From Macrostomum hystrix (Eukaryota > Platyhelminthes > Macrostomidae), in the NCBI GenBank assembly GCA_950097015.1, contig CATNEN010000007.1, positions 6,748,001-6,812,000 of the forward strand: a stretch of 64,000 nucleotides of DNA, read 5' to 3'. A program made the translations under genes and the position numbers. A model generated the notes under the pieces. The model worked only from the letters and a program-made list of their open reading frames with translations. It had not been told where the DNA came from and did not search any database. Positions within the stretch are counted from its first letter, which is position 1; each line of letters opens with the position of its first letter. Of the stretch, positions 43,395-54,805 are shown piece after piece.

Positions 43395-43733
43395 CAGGAG
43401 GCGGCGGCGCTATTCAAACGCAGTAGCGTTTAAATAGACTGCAACTTTAAATAGACTGCAACTTTAAATAGACTGCAACTTTAAATAGACTGCAACTTTA
43501 AATAGACTGCAACTTTAAATAGACTGCAACTTTAAATAGACTGCAACTTTAAATAGACTGCAACTTTAAATAGACTGCAACTTTAAATAGACTGCAACTT
43601 TAAATAGACTGCAACTTTAAATAGACTGCAACTTTAAATAGACTGCAACTTTAAATAGACTGCAACTTTAAATAGACTGCAACTTTAAATAGACTGCAAC
43701 TTTAAATAGACTGCAAATAGACTTGAAATTTTT
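40153..43733 (-). mobile_element. full-length RTE-like non-LTR retrotransposon
   Basis: Inserted into the 177-bp repeat with a target duplication ggctccca(a) at 40145-40152 and 43734-43741. The minus strand reads: a 17-bp tandem array at the 5' end (43720-43434), one long ORF, and a (ttg)5 tail at the 3' end (40152-40170). A single ORF with endonuclease and RT, almost no 3' UTR and a microsatellite tail are RTE-type features. The ORF is intact, suggesting recent activity. Confidence 0.9.
43434..43722 (-). repeat. 17-bp tandem array at the 5' end of the RTE-like element
   Basis: About 17 near-perfect copies of aactttaaatagactgc on the plus strand, lying between the element's 5' boundary and its ORF. 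Identity is so high that the array must be young. It occupies the promoter/5' UTR position. Confidence 0.95.
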
Positions 43734-43740
43734 GGCTCCC

Positions 43741-44070
43741 AAAAATACACTACAGAGATACGAAACACACTTTAACATTGAATAACCCGCAGACGCTTTC
43801 ATGAATCAGTCTGAAATTTTACACATCCAATCAACTCGATTGCATCAGAGGTTTTGTAACTTTTTATTGCGATTGATGCAGTAGAAGTGTCTGCCTGCGA
43901 ATGTCAAGCTGGCTCCCAAAAATACACTACAGAGATACGAAACACACTTTAACATTGAATAACCCGCAGACGCTTTCATGAATCAGTCTGAAATTTTACA
44001 CATCCAATCAACTCGATTGCATCAGAGGTTTTGTAAATTTTCATGGCGATTGATGCAGTAGAAGTTACTT
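43741..44070. repeat. 177-bp repeat, units 2 and 3
   Basis: Two head-to-tail copies; the second diverges after about 150 bp (ttttcatggcgattgatgca). Confidence 0.9.
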
Positions 44071-44294
44071 TTTGAAAGTACAAGAAAATACACTGCGGAG
44101 ATAGGAACAAACTTCAAAGCTGTGTAATTCTTTTATGCATTGACAAAAATATATTATATTTATTTTGGAACGTTATATTAGTTGCATCAGAAGATCGTGT
44201 AAGTTTCGCTGTAATTGAATGGTTATTTTTTAAGTTACAATACTCTTGTTTGAATGTGAATGTGAATGTCAATTGGGAAATTAATACGTGTAAA

Positions 44295-44331
44295 GTTAGC
44301 GGTTTTTACCGCGCGGTAAAATGTCGCTAAC
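44295..44331. repeat. nested palindrome
   Basis: A perfect 18-bp palindrome ttttaccgcgcggtaaaa (44304-44321) lies inside gttagcg...cgctaac arms. The reverse complement of the right part matches the start of the 61-bp satellite (26510), suggesting a two-ended or MITE terminal remnant. Confidence 0.75.
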
Positions 44332-45441
44332 GTAAATCACAAACGTTTTTTCAACTTGCTTTTCTATTTTTCTGCTAGGCCCCTATTATTGTATTTGTAT
44401 TTTCAAATAGTAATTTTCATAGGAATAATTTTGCTATATCTTTATGTGCATCTATGTGTTGATATTCTACAACTTGCAAAGTGCTAGCTGTCTTATTATA
44501 GCACTTGTGATATATTTGGCCTAATATTTTAGCTAATAATAGCTTATTCTAGAGGTTGAACCTGATTGTGAATTTGTGAATTCATGTCCCTTTTTATGAA
44601 TGTGATTTCTCAATACTGGTTCATGATTAGGCCTAGTAAAATTTCCTTTCTTCATGAAATCATTTGATGTCTAACTTCCTCTATGTAATTCTGATATTTA
44701 AGAAAGTTTTAAGAAAGAAAGAAGGCAAACTTGAATCACAGATCTATCATGGTGGCTGCAGGCTACACAATGTTTTGTACTCTTTTTCTCCTCTGCAAAG
44801 CAAACTTGAAGCCCCTCAATTAGAGAAAGCCTCATAGATAACTAATGCCAAAGGTGTCCACCTGTTGCATGTGATCCAGAGAGATCTTGACAAATGTCAG
44901 GACACAAGCAAGACAGGCATTTTCTTGGCTTAGCTCTCGAATGAAAACCTCGAAAACTTCTAGCAGCTTAACAGCCTTCTATGACACCAGGTACTCATTT
45001 TCAGAGCACATCAATGGGATGATACTGTGTCCTGTAGACGCTTAGGGCCAGCTCCTGCTCATTGATCTTCTTGAGCATGGCAAATGTGGAATTCCACCAT
45101 GTATCCATATCCTGCTCAAGGCAGTGGACAGGCAGGTCAAGCTGCTTTTGCAAAGCAGTTAAGTTAGCTTGTGCTGTTGCAGAATGATTGAAGTGCCCTG
45201 CAATGCTTCCTGCCTTGTTGATGCCTTGTCAATGAATAATAAATTCCACAATCACAATCATGCCCAGCCTTAAAAAATTCACAAAATTTCACTCGCAACA
45301 AAAAATGCATATTTGTCTGGTCTTTAGCTTATTGTTGCTTGTCCAAGAACAAGTAACATTTTCTTCAGTGAGAAAAAATTATATACAATAGGCCTATTTG
45401 ACAGTCTTATTAATATAATGTTTTTATGTTTGTTTTTGCAT

Positions 45442-45475
45442 ACAAGAGCTGTGAATGCTTATTCACAGCTCTTGT
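45442..45475. repeat. perfect 15-bp inverted repeat, 4-nt loop
   Basis: acaagagctgtgaat, loop gctt, attcacagctcttgt. No U-run follows, so it is not a simple terminator. It could be structured RNA or a fold-back remnant. Confidence 0.8.
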
Positions 45476-45691
45476 TATGGCATCCTTATAACAGTTTTTA
45501 TAAAACTGAGAAAATAATTTATTATTATTGCAGTTTATGTCCCATAATTTCTGCTTGCATGACATAATGATACCCATATATTGATACTAGCTATGCATTG
45601 ACCCTTATATTGATTTCTTAATTGTGTATTCATAATGTAACCTTTCATACAGTATTTCAGCCTTCAGTGTTCTACCCAATAATTAAAAGAC

Positions 45692-48600
45692 ATGGCCGAA
45701 ATGTGCGCTACACAACAGTTAGAAGAGTGCATTGACAGTGTCTGTTATCCACCTGACACTGATAACAGTCCAGTGTTAGGCAAAAATGGGAGCACTGCAG
45801 TAGAGAATGGCAGCCATCAACAGAGGAATGGGAATTCCAATTCGTCCACTTGGGGCCATCTGCTGTCTATAAATGATGGCTATCCCACCATTAGTGAGTG
45901 ATTTCAATTACTGAAAAACAAATGTATTTATTTAGTTCTGAAAAACTGCAGGCTGATTGCTTGCTTTTCGTGCATTAAATTGAAGTTTTAGTAGTTTAAG
46001 TTAAATAGAGCAAAGATGAATAGTGTATGGAGAGAAAGAGGAAGAGAATTAGAATGTGGGCTTAACCGCCTAGAGCCCAAAATGCTTTATTGTTTGAAAT
46101 CTTACCAGGCGGGTTAATTATTTCGCCTGTATCCTAATTTGCTTCAGCCTCACCGAAATTTCAAATTCTAAATTTGCTGGTCCCTTAGATTCACCCTTTT
46201 CATCCTAATTATCCTAATCCTCATTCTCCTAAATCCCAATTCTCCCTATTACCTTTCTTCCTTATCTGTATTTATTCCTAATCACTAGTTTGCCTTTTTC
46301 AATTCTCACAATTCTCAAACCTCACAATCCTCAATTCTCCTTAATCCCATATCTCCCAAATTCCATCACCCTATTCCCGTTTCTCCCTATTCCCTACTCT
46401 CTCAAATCCTAGTACTCCTTTATCCCCATTCTCCCGTATTCCTTTTCGCCCTTCCTAATCTCCCTTTTCGCTATTTCCCCATCTTTATTCTTCGTAAATG
46501 TCCTTGAATCCATAGTTCGTCGAAATCCTAAGATACAATAATATCAGAATCTTCACCACAGTATCGGGCTCGTCCCGCTAATTGGCTTTGGGATCTACCA
46601 ATCTTCTCTGCATTTAATATTCGAAATGTCGCATTGATAATTCCTTTTGTTGAAATGTAACTCGTAATTCACGGTAAGTTACCGCTAAATAATTAGTTAG
46701 CTAGGGTTCTTTTTTAACCTACTTTTTACCGGTTTTGAGTCTATAACCGATTATACTAGCTGTGAACAGTAAAAGGACCGCCATATTTCCTCCTTGGGGG
46801 AAGACCTCGGGGTATTTCAAATACCCACTGCTTAATTCACGAAAGCTCCTAAAACAAACTAACTTTCACAGCCATCCGACGTCAGCATCGTCGGCATATT
46901 CAACTATTCTTGTCGTAGTCCCTGGTGACAGGGTCATCTTACTTTGCTCTACTTGCTTACTTTACTTTGCTTTATAGAATTTTATATAAATAAAATTATA
47001 AATAAAATAATTATAAAATTATACTTTTATCAATCCAAATTAGTCAGCTTTGATTTGATTTTGGATTTTTGTGAATTGATATTTCTTTTTTGCCTAAATT
47101 TCTGGTTTTTCCACCAGACACCACTACGGGAGTTGTTGAATATCTCGACGATGCCGGTGTTTTGTATGTTTGGAAGTGAGTTAAATAACTGTTACAGTTT
47201 TGTACAGAAAGTATATAAGTATATAATAATATTAAAAATTATTATTTTATATTAAAAAATTAAACGAAATAAACTGAACTTGAAGAGTTATAACCAGCTC
47301 CTGATGCACTTCTCCCCTACGCAGCGCTGCAGAAGACGTCGGTTTTAGTTGGGCGCGGAGATTTGTGCGACATTCGCCTGCCGTCATTGAAGCGGAGCCA
47401 GCAGATTTCCACGCAGCATTTCACTATCATGCACCTGGTAGGGCCATTTTTCTGTCATAGGCGTAGCCAACGTATTCATTGTCAATTGTCAAATTCAAAG
47501 TTTGCAAGTTCCAGAAATATCTAAATGAAATCGCCCCTAACTATTTGAATTGCTATTCAATATTTGTTTTAGCCTGAATCGGCCCTTCGCCATGGCAATG
47601 ACGGCCATCCCACCAATGGCAATGGTGACTCCGAAATAAGCCGTAAAGCGTCTGTCTCCATGGTGACAGTTGTGTGCGATCACAGCACGAACGGCACATT
47701 TGTGGATGGAGTAAAAATCGGTTAGCTTATTTATTTGAAAATTGTGTAAAATTTACCTACTCATGAGTAGTAAAACTAAGAGAAAAAGTATCTATGGAAA
47801 GTAAGTCACGCATTTATTTTGCCTTTGAGTGCAAAATTGCCCGTGTAAGTCAACTAAGCTAGCAACTATGCTATCCCGAAACTCTTCGTCTATGGTTGCA
47901 TTTGATTTATTACTAAAAGTCTACTGTGCTTGTGGGACTGCTTGTATGAAACTTGCGGCAATTAGCATCTGATTGCAAGCTGATACCTTGTGTTACCGCC
48001 GCCACGCCTGCTAGGCAAGGACAAGCAGGTTGTGATTAACAACAACCAGGTGATCTCCCTACTTTCTGCCGGCAATCGCTGCTGGATGTTTGCCGAATGT
48101 CGCAGCGACGACGACCCGGATGATCGACCGGAGCTGCCTGAGTCCATCACCAGCCGGTTTGTGGTGTCTTCCCAGCTGGGCGAGGGCGGCTTCGGCAAGG
48201 TGTTCCTGGCCTACGAGATCGGCACCTGCCGGTCCTGCGCTATTAAAGTCATCTGCAAACGGGACATGTTCTATATGGGCACTGTAAGTTGCGTCAAGGG
48301 TGTTAAGACTCGTTCGTTAACTTTTTTTGGAGGCTTCTTGAACTTTAATCCTATAAAACAGTTCCATCTTATTAGGTTCATAAATCTGTGCCTACAGATG
48401 TGTTTAGAGGTGCTGAGTTAAAATATATATATATAGTTTTATCAGCAACCACTTCCTTTAAAATGGCTTCCTCATAACAATCCTATTAAAATTAGGTAAA
48501 ATCACACGATTTGCTGTAAAAACCAGGAGCAAACTTGTACCAACTACTTTACATATTATTTTTAAGTATACAGGTAAGCTACAACAGACAGTAAATTGAA

Positions 48601-51600
48601 GACCCACTGTCTTCTATTGGGTCTAGTGGGCAGCAGGTGAAGTTTGAAGTCGATTGGAAAACCTGAAGTAAAGTTCAAGAAGCCTCATTTTGTGCCTATT
48701 TTTTTATAATCACCATTTTCTTTATTTCGGGTGTAAATCACTGGAGTTACCATGGTGACATAGAAATTGTATGCGCGTGTATTATGATGGATTGATGTCA
48801 ATAGACCGGTACACGGTGTCAAAGGCTGTGGGTAAGAATCTCCATCTAGCTATTATAAGAGCATTTTACATCCACTGCAATCCGCGGCACAGGTCTCAGA
48901 GATTGACCGCGCCATCCAGACTCAGGAGGTCAAGAATCTGATGTCCATCCAGCATCCGAATATCATTCGTGTTCTGGAGTTTATCAACGATCAGGACAAC
49001 GCTTTCATTGTTCTGGAATAGTAAGTTCAGATGCTGTCCTCACTTCCCAATGGCGTGATCTCAGCATTGCTTGTTAACACTAGACTTGCCTGGACACTGA
49101 CTTGTTTCTGTTTGCATCTTTACAGCATGTCGGGTGGCGACCTCTACGATAAAATTGAGCGCTGCAAAACTCTCACGGACGCCCAGACGAAGCACATTGG
49201 ATATCAGCTGGCCTGCGCTGTTCTGGTCAGTGAAATACCCATTTGAGTTTGAGTCTTTGTCGCTTTTCTATGAAAATTAACCAGCATCTGACTTACAGCT
49301 TCTTCTCATTTTAGCACCTGCACGAAAACAATATCAGTCACAGGGATATTAAGGTAATCTCTCTTATTCCTCCAAACAGCAGCGACCATTCAAATTGAGT
49401 ATTTAGTGAAGATATCAGCCTGACGACTCAGATTGAGTATTTAGTGAAGATATCAGCCTGACGACTCAGATTGAGTATTTAGTGAAGATATCAGCCTGAC
49501 GACTCAGATTGAGTATTTAGTGAAGATATCAGCCTGACGACTCAGATTGAGTATTTAGTGAAGATATTAGCCTGACGATTCAGATTGAGTATTTAGTGAA
49601 GATATTAGCCTGACGACTCAGATTGAGTATTTAGTGAAGATATTAGCCTGACGACTCAGATTGAGTATTTAGTGAAGATATTAGCCTGACGACTCAGATT
49701 GAGTATTTAGTGAAGATATTAGCCTGACGACTCAGATTGAGTATTTAGTGAAGATATCAGCCTGACGACTCAGATTGAGTATTTAGTGAAGATATTAGCC
49801 TGACGACTCAGATTGAGTATTTAGTGAAGATATCAGCCTGACGACTCAGATTGAGTATTTAGTGAAGATATCAGCCTGACGACTCAGATTGAGTATTTAG
49901 TGAAGATATCAGCCTGACGACTCAGATTGAGTATTTAGTGAAGATATCAGCCTGACGACTCAGATTGAGTATTTAGTGAAGATATCAGCCTGACGACTCA
50001 GATTGAGTATTTAGTGAAGATATTAGCCTGACGACTCAGATTGAGTATTTAGTGAAGATATTAGCCTGACGACTCAGATTGAGTATTTAGTGAAGATATC
50101 AGCCTGACGACTCAGATTGAGTATTTAGTGAAGATATCAGCCTGACGACTCAGATTGAGTATTTAGTGAAGATATTAACCTGACGACTCAGATAGTGCAA
50201 ATAATTCAAATCACGGATTGAATGTCTTGTCCAAGATTATTAATAAAATCCTGCATCTCACAGCCAGAGAATGTGCTGCTGGCCGACAAGGACGCCGAAC
50301 TGCCCACCGTCAAGCTGACAGACTTCGGCCTCAGCAAGCTGCTCCACCGAGGCACCGTTCTGCGCACCGTCTGCGGCACGCCGGGCTACACGGCGCCGGA
50401 GATTAACGAGCTGGGGGAAGAGCAGAGCTACACTAACAAGTGCGACGTCTGGTCCCTTGGCGCATTGCTGTTCGCTTGGTGAGCCTGAATCCGACTAGCT
50501 AACTCCTTGTGTACATTTCTAGCACAAAGTCAAACAGCTGACCCACTGGCAGTGTCTAACAGCTGACTCACTGGCAGTGTCTAACAGCTGACTCACTAGC
50601 AGTGTCTAACAGCTGACTCACTAGCAGTGTCTAACAGCTGACTCACTAGCAGTGTCTAACAGCACACACACTAGCAGTGTCTAACAGCTGACTCACTAGC
50701 AGTGTCTAACAGCTGACTCACTAGCAGTGTCTAACAGCTGACTCAGTGTCTAACAGCTGACTCAGTGTCTAACAGCTGACTCAGTGTCTAACAGCTGACT
50801 CACTAGCAGTGTCTAACAGCTGACTCAGTGTCTAACAGCTGACTCAGTGTCTAACAGCTGACTCAGTGTCTAACAGCTGACTCACTAGCAGTGTCTAACA
50901 GCTGACTCACTAGCAGTGTCTAACAGCTGACTCACTAGCAGTGTCTAACAGCTGACTCAGTGGACGATGGGGCTAATCTGGCAAGTTATCTTTGGGAACG
51001 TTTTTCGGTAGCAGTAGAAATATTTTTATTCCATTTGCAGTCTGTTCGGCCGCTCATACAACCCCGATTCGGATGCGGAGGTGCTGGGATTGGCTGCATC
51101 GCAGGACTGCGCTCCAGCTGAACCTGCTGATTCCGAGCCGCCTGCCTCGCCAATTTCAGCGTCAGCTGCCAGCCTCCTGCAGGCCATGCTTCAGCCGCTG
51201 CCAGAGCGCCGCCTGGCCATGTCGGACGTGATTGCGCATCCGTGGTTCGCCGACTGCCGCCTGCCGCTCAATGAAGCCGCCGCTTCGACCGGACAATCTG
51301 TCGATGTAGCTGACGGAACAGTTGACGCCGCCACCGCCGTCGCTACTGGCGATGTGTCAATCGTGTCGGAGGCCTCCTCTATTATTGTCGAGAAGTCGCC
51401 GCTGACATCAGAGCGGACGGTGGCAGCTGAACCAATTGGCAGCGGAGTCTCGGCGCGTAAAAATCGGCGCGTCGGTCGTGCTAGCACCTCGACAGTGTCG
51501 TCAGCGGCTGCGCCATCGTCACCGAAAGTCGATTCAATCAATGACAATGAAGGCGCCGCGCAGCCGCAGCCATCGTCGCGTGCCGCTCGTCGACTCAGCA

Positions 51601-51731
51601 AGCGCGCCTGGCCGACTGAGGCGGAAGCCACACCGGCGCTGGAAGCCTCGCCGGCGCAGTCCGAGGAGACGCTGGCCGCTGACGCGCCGCCGGCTAAGCG
51701 CTGGCGCGGCTGGTCGTGTGAACTTCTCTAG
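45692..51731 (+). CDS. chk2-like: CHK2-type checkpoint kinase (FHA + Ser/Thr kinase), nine exons
   Basis: Exons 45692-45893, 47325-47437, 47573-47720, 48015-48283, 48893-49020, 49126-49225, 49315-49353, 50264-50478 and 51041-51731 splice in frame to 634 residues. FHA domain ~53-175 (WGHLLSI, VGRGDLCDI, STQHFTI, DHSTNGTFVDG) binds phospho-Thr. Kinase: GEGGFG 210-215, AIK Lys232, Glu256, HRDIKPEN 329-336, DFG 353-355 and T-loop LRTVCGTPGYTAPE with Thr368/Thr372 matching the CHK2 activating sites. The FHA-kinase order defines CHK2/RAD53 proteins, nuclear DNA-damage effectors under ATM. Only one N-terminal TQ is present instead of an SQ/TQ cluster. The alphaG region is replaced by a short acidic/Pro-rich stretch, and a ~170-residue disordered tail ends in a KRWR basic patch. 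Confidence 0.92.
45894..47324 (+). other. CHK2-like intron 1
   Basis: 1.43 kb, GT-AG. It contains a low-complexity 'attctccctattcc' pyrimidine-rich stretch (46150-46500) and a fold-back element at 46780-47175. Confidence 0.7.
46780..47175. mobile_element. fold-back/MITE-like element, copy 1
   Basis: The segment at 46810-46925 (ggggtatttcaaataccc; gcatcgtcggcatattcaac) is partly complementary to 47115-47165 (gttgaatatctcgacgatgc). The same words occur in copy 2 at 55.6-56.1 kb. Confidence 0.5.
49394..50195. repeat. 38-bp minisatellite in CHK2-like intron 7
   Basis: About 21 copies of agattgagtatttagtgaag atatcagcctgacgactc, differing mainly by atatcagcc/atattagcc. It fills most of the 910-bp intron between HRDIK and PENVLL codons. 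Confidence 0.95.
50525..50962. repeat. 25-bp/19-bp minisatellite in CHK2-like intron 8
   Basis: Units cagtgtctaacagctgactc actag (25 bp) alternate with shortened cagtgtctaacagctgact (19 bp). The same core forms the large array after the gene. Confidence 0.95.
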
Positions 51732-52913
51732 TCAGCCGATGTGACAGCCGAAAGGCAACGGCAAGCTCTCCTGCTGTGCTGTTCACTTCAATTAACAATT
51801 CCTTGACAGCTTTTGAATTGTTATCGGTTTTGAATTTTTCCTATCATCCCGCTATCGATCTGGCCGCGTGTAAATTGCTGCTTTCAGAGTTGCCATTGCG
51901 TCCTGACTGTCTGACAATGCAATGCAGTTTCTCTCACTCGCCCCCGCCGCACTGTCTCTAACGCGTCCTTACCATACTACTAACGCTGCTTACTAACAAA
52001 TGGCACCGGTGTTTTATTTGTTCCGCTGTGGACTGCGGAGTTTGGTATATTTGGCTTTACTTGTTCTTTTTTTAATTCCATTGCCCAATCTTTTACCTTT
52101 GCCCATTGTTGTGCGTGTGTTTCAACAATTTATTTTAAATCGTTTTTTGGCATTGCCATGTCTTTTATTATCTCCTTAAGGATAGAATTGAATTATTCTA
52201 TCTAGACATATCTGTGTGGCATCGTTTAGCAATGTGCGAACGCACAGTGCACGTCACGGAACCATTCAGTTTCTTCTAATTGATTGTCTTTTTTGTTTTT
52301 CTTTTGTACCTGTACTGTCAAATTGAGCTTACAATCCCGTCCTGCCTACTTGTCAGTAGACTCTGCAGCAAACTTTTTTATTGGGAATAAAAATGACTGA
52401 AATATGCATCGCGTGCATCATTTATTTACCAAGTTTGCCTTTTTATGGTTAATTTTTTGTTATCTTGCTAATTAATCAAGGCCAATTGCGATGGCACTTG
52501 CTCGCTAAATGACTTGCCTCGGAGATGCGGGTTAATGACATGCTATGGGAAGTTCTACTTCACTCAATGAGTGACAAATAGTGCAGCTATTGTTACAGAC
52601 CATTCGCTCTCCTATTTTGGACTTTTACTTTTACTACTATTTGTGTTTCTTCTTTGACAGCCTAAAATCTGGGGCATCCAGTTTTTTTATTCTCTAATTT
52701 GTTAATTCGAATTTCCAATGCACCAACCCTCGCTGTACGCGTTTTTGTTCTCGAAATGGGTTGACAAACCATTGTCGGATTTATCCAAATAAAACGCCTA
52801 CAAAAGTGCACTTGTGCGAATGGAAAATTGTGAAACTTTTTCCAGTTGTGACTGGCTTTCTATCTCCCATGGGTGTCTTCTGTGAGTGTTTACCTGAGGC
52901 GAAGGGGCGATAT
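51732..52913 (+). other. CHK2-like 3' UTR and flank
   Basis: No coding domain. A poly(A) signal candidate aataaa occurs at 52386, with another (aaataaaac) near 52788. The composition becomes T-rich, as expected for a 3' UTR. Confidence 0.45.
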
Positions 52914-54671
52914 CTAGCAGCTGACTGAAGAGCAGTGTCTAACAGCTGACTGAAGAGCAGTGTCTAACAGCTGACTGAAGGGCAGTGTCTAACAGCTGGC
53001 TGAAGGGCAGTGTCTAACAGCTGACTGAAGGGCAGTGTCTAACAGCTGGCTGAAGAGCAGTGTCTAACAGCTGGCTGAAGAGCAGTGTCTAACAGCTGGC
53101 TGAAGAGCAGTGTCTAACAGCTGACTGAAGAGCAGTGTCTAACAGCTGACTGAAGAGCAGTGTCTAACAGCTGACTGAAGGACAGTGTCTAACAGCTGAC
53201 TGAAGAGCAGTGTCTAACAGCTGGCTGAAGGGCAGTGTCTAACAGCTGACTGAAGGGCAGTGTCTAACAGCTGACTGAAGAGCAGTGTCTAACAGCAGAC
53301 TGAAGGGCAGTGTCTAACAGCTGACTGAAGGGCAGTGTCTAACAGCAGACTGAAGGACAGTGTCTAACAGCAGACTGAAGGACAGTGTCTAACAGCTGAC
53401 TGAAGGACAGTGTCTAACAGCTGACTGAAGGGCAGTGTCTAACAGCAGACTGAAGGACAGTGTCTAACAGCTGACTGAAGGGCAGTGTCTAACAGCAGAC
53501 TGAAGGACAGTGTCTAACAGCTGACTGAAGGGCAGTGTCTAACAGCTGACTGAAGGACAGTGTCTAACAGCTGACTGAAGAGCAGTGTCTAACAGCTGAC
53601 TGAAGGGCAGTGTCTAACAGCAGACTGAAGGACAGTGTCTAACAGCTGACTGAAGGACAGTGTCTAACAGCTGACTGAAGGACAGTGTCTAACAGCTGAC
53701 TGAAGGGCAGTGTCTAACAGCTGACTGAAGGACAGTGTCTAACAGCTGACTGAAGGGCAGTGTCTAACAGCAGACTGAAGGACAGTGTCTAACAGCTGAC
53801 TGAAGGGCAGTGTCTAAAAGCTGACTGAAGGACAGTGTCTAACAGCTGACTGAAGGGCAGTGTCTAACAGCAGACTGAAGGACAGTGTCTAACAGCTGAC
53901 TGAAGGGCAGTGTCTAACAGCTGACTGAAGGACAGTGTCTAACAGCTGACTGAAGGGCAGTGTCTAACAGCTGACTGAAGGGCAGTGTCTAACAGCTGAC
54001 TGAAGGGCAGTGTCTAACAGCTGACTGAAGGGCAGTGTCTAACAGCTGACTGAAGGGCAGTGTCTAACAGCTGACTGAAGGGCAGTGTCTAACAGCTGAC
54101 TGAAGGGCAGTGTCTAACAGCTGACTGAAGGACAGTGTCTAACAGCTGACTGAAGGGCAGTGTCTAACAGCAGACTGAAGGACAGTGTCTAACAGCTGAC
54201 TGAAGGGCAGTGTCTAAAAGCTGACTGAAGGACAGTGTCTAACAGCTGACTGAAGGGCAGTGTCTAACAGCAGACTGAAGGACAGTGTCTAACAGCTGAC
54301 TGAAGGGCAGTGTCTAACAGCTGACTGAAGGACAGTGTCTAACAGCTGACTGAAGGGCAGTGTCTAACAGCTGACTGAAGGGCAGTGTCTAACAGCTGAC
54401 TGAAGGGCAGTGTCTAACAGCTGACTGAAGGGCAGTGTCTAACAGCTGACTGAAGGGCAGTGTCTAACAGCTGACTGAAGGGCAGTGTCTAACAGCTGAC
54501 TGAAGGGCAGTGTCTAACAGCTGACTGAAGGACAGTGTCTAACAGCTGACTGAAGGACAGTGTCTAACAGCTGACTGAAGGACAGTGTCTAACAGCTGAC
54601 TGAAGGACAGTGTCTAACAGCTGACTGAAGGGCAGTGTCTAACAGCTGACTGAAGGGCAGTGTCTAACAGT
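52914..54671. repeat. 25-bp minisatellite, ~70 copies
   Basis: Unit gcagtgtctaacagctgact gaagg, with aagag/aaggg/aaggac and cagctgac/cagcagac/cagctggc variants. Most units contain the E-box CAGCTG. Blocks of variants repeat as larger units (for example 53800-54120 versus 54210-54520), so the array grew by segmental duplication. Confidence 0.97.
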
Positions 54672-54805
54672 TGAAAGATGCAACTTCTAAAACACGACTA
54701 AGTATTGTGGATAGGTAACTGACCTAAAGACAGTATAGAGAGCTCAGCAAGCGGAATGTATTTTTTGCTTTCACTATGTGAAGTTAAATCAAAAGCGCGC
54801 TACTG

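Larger units (their letters stand above)
44071..45691. other. intergenic region upstream of the CHK2-like gene
   Basis: AT-rich, with no domain-bearing frame. It holds a palindrome at 44304 and a perfect hairpin at 45442. A typical 3' splice site (cagtatttcag) ends at about 45660, 31 bases before the CHK2-like ATG, so a 5' UTR intron or trans-splice site is possible. Confidence 0.4.

Noticed and set aside
51191-51631. 146-codon minus-strand frame in the last kinase exon.
   Set aside because: Shadow of the GC-rich kinase tail; the plus frame continues the kinase in phase.
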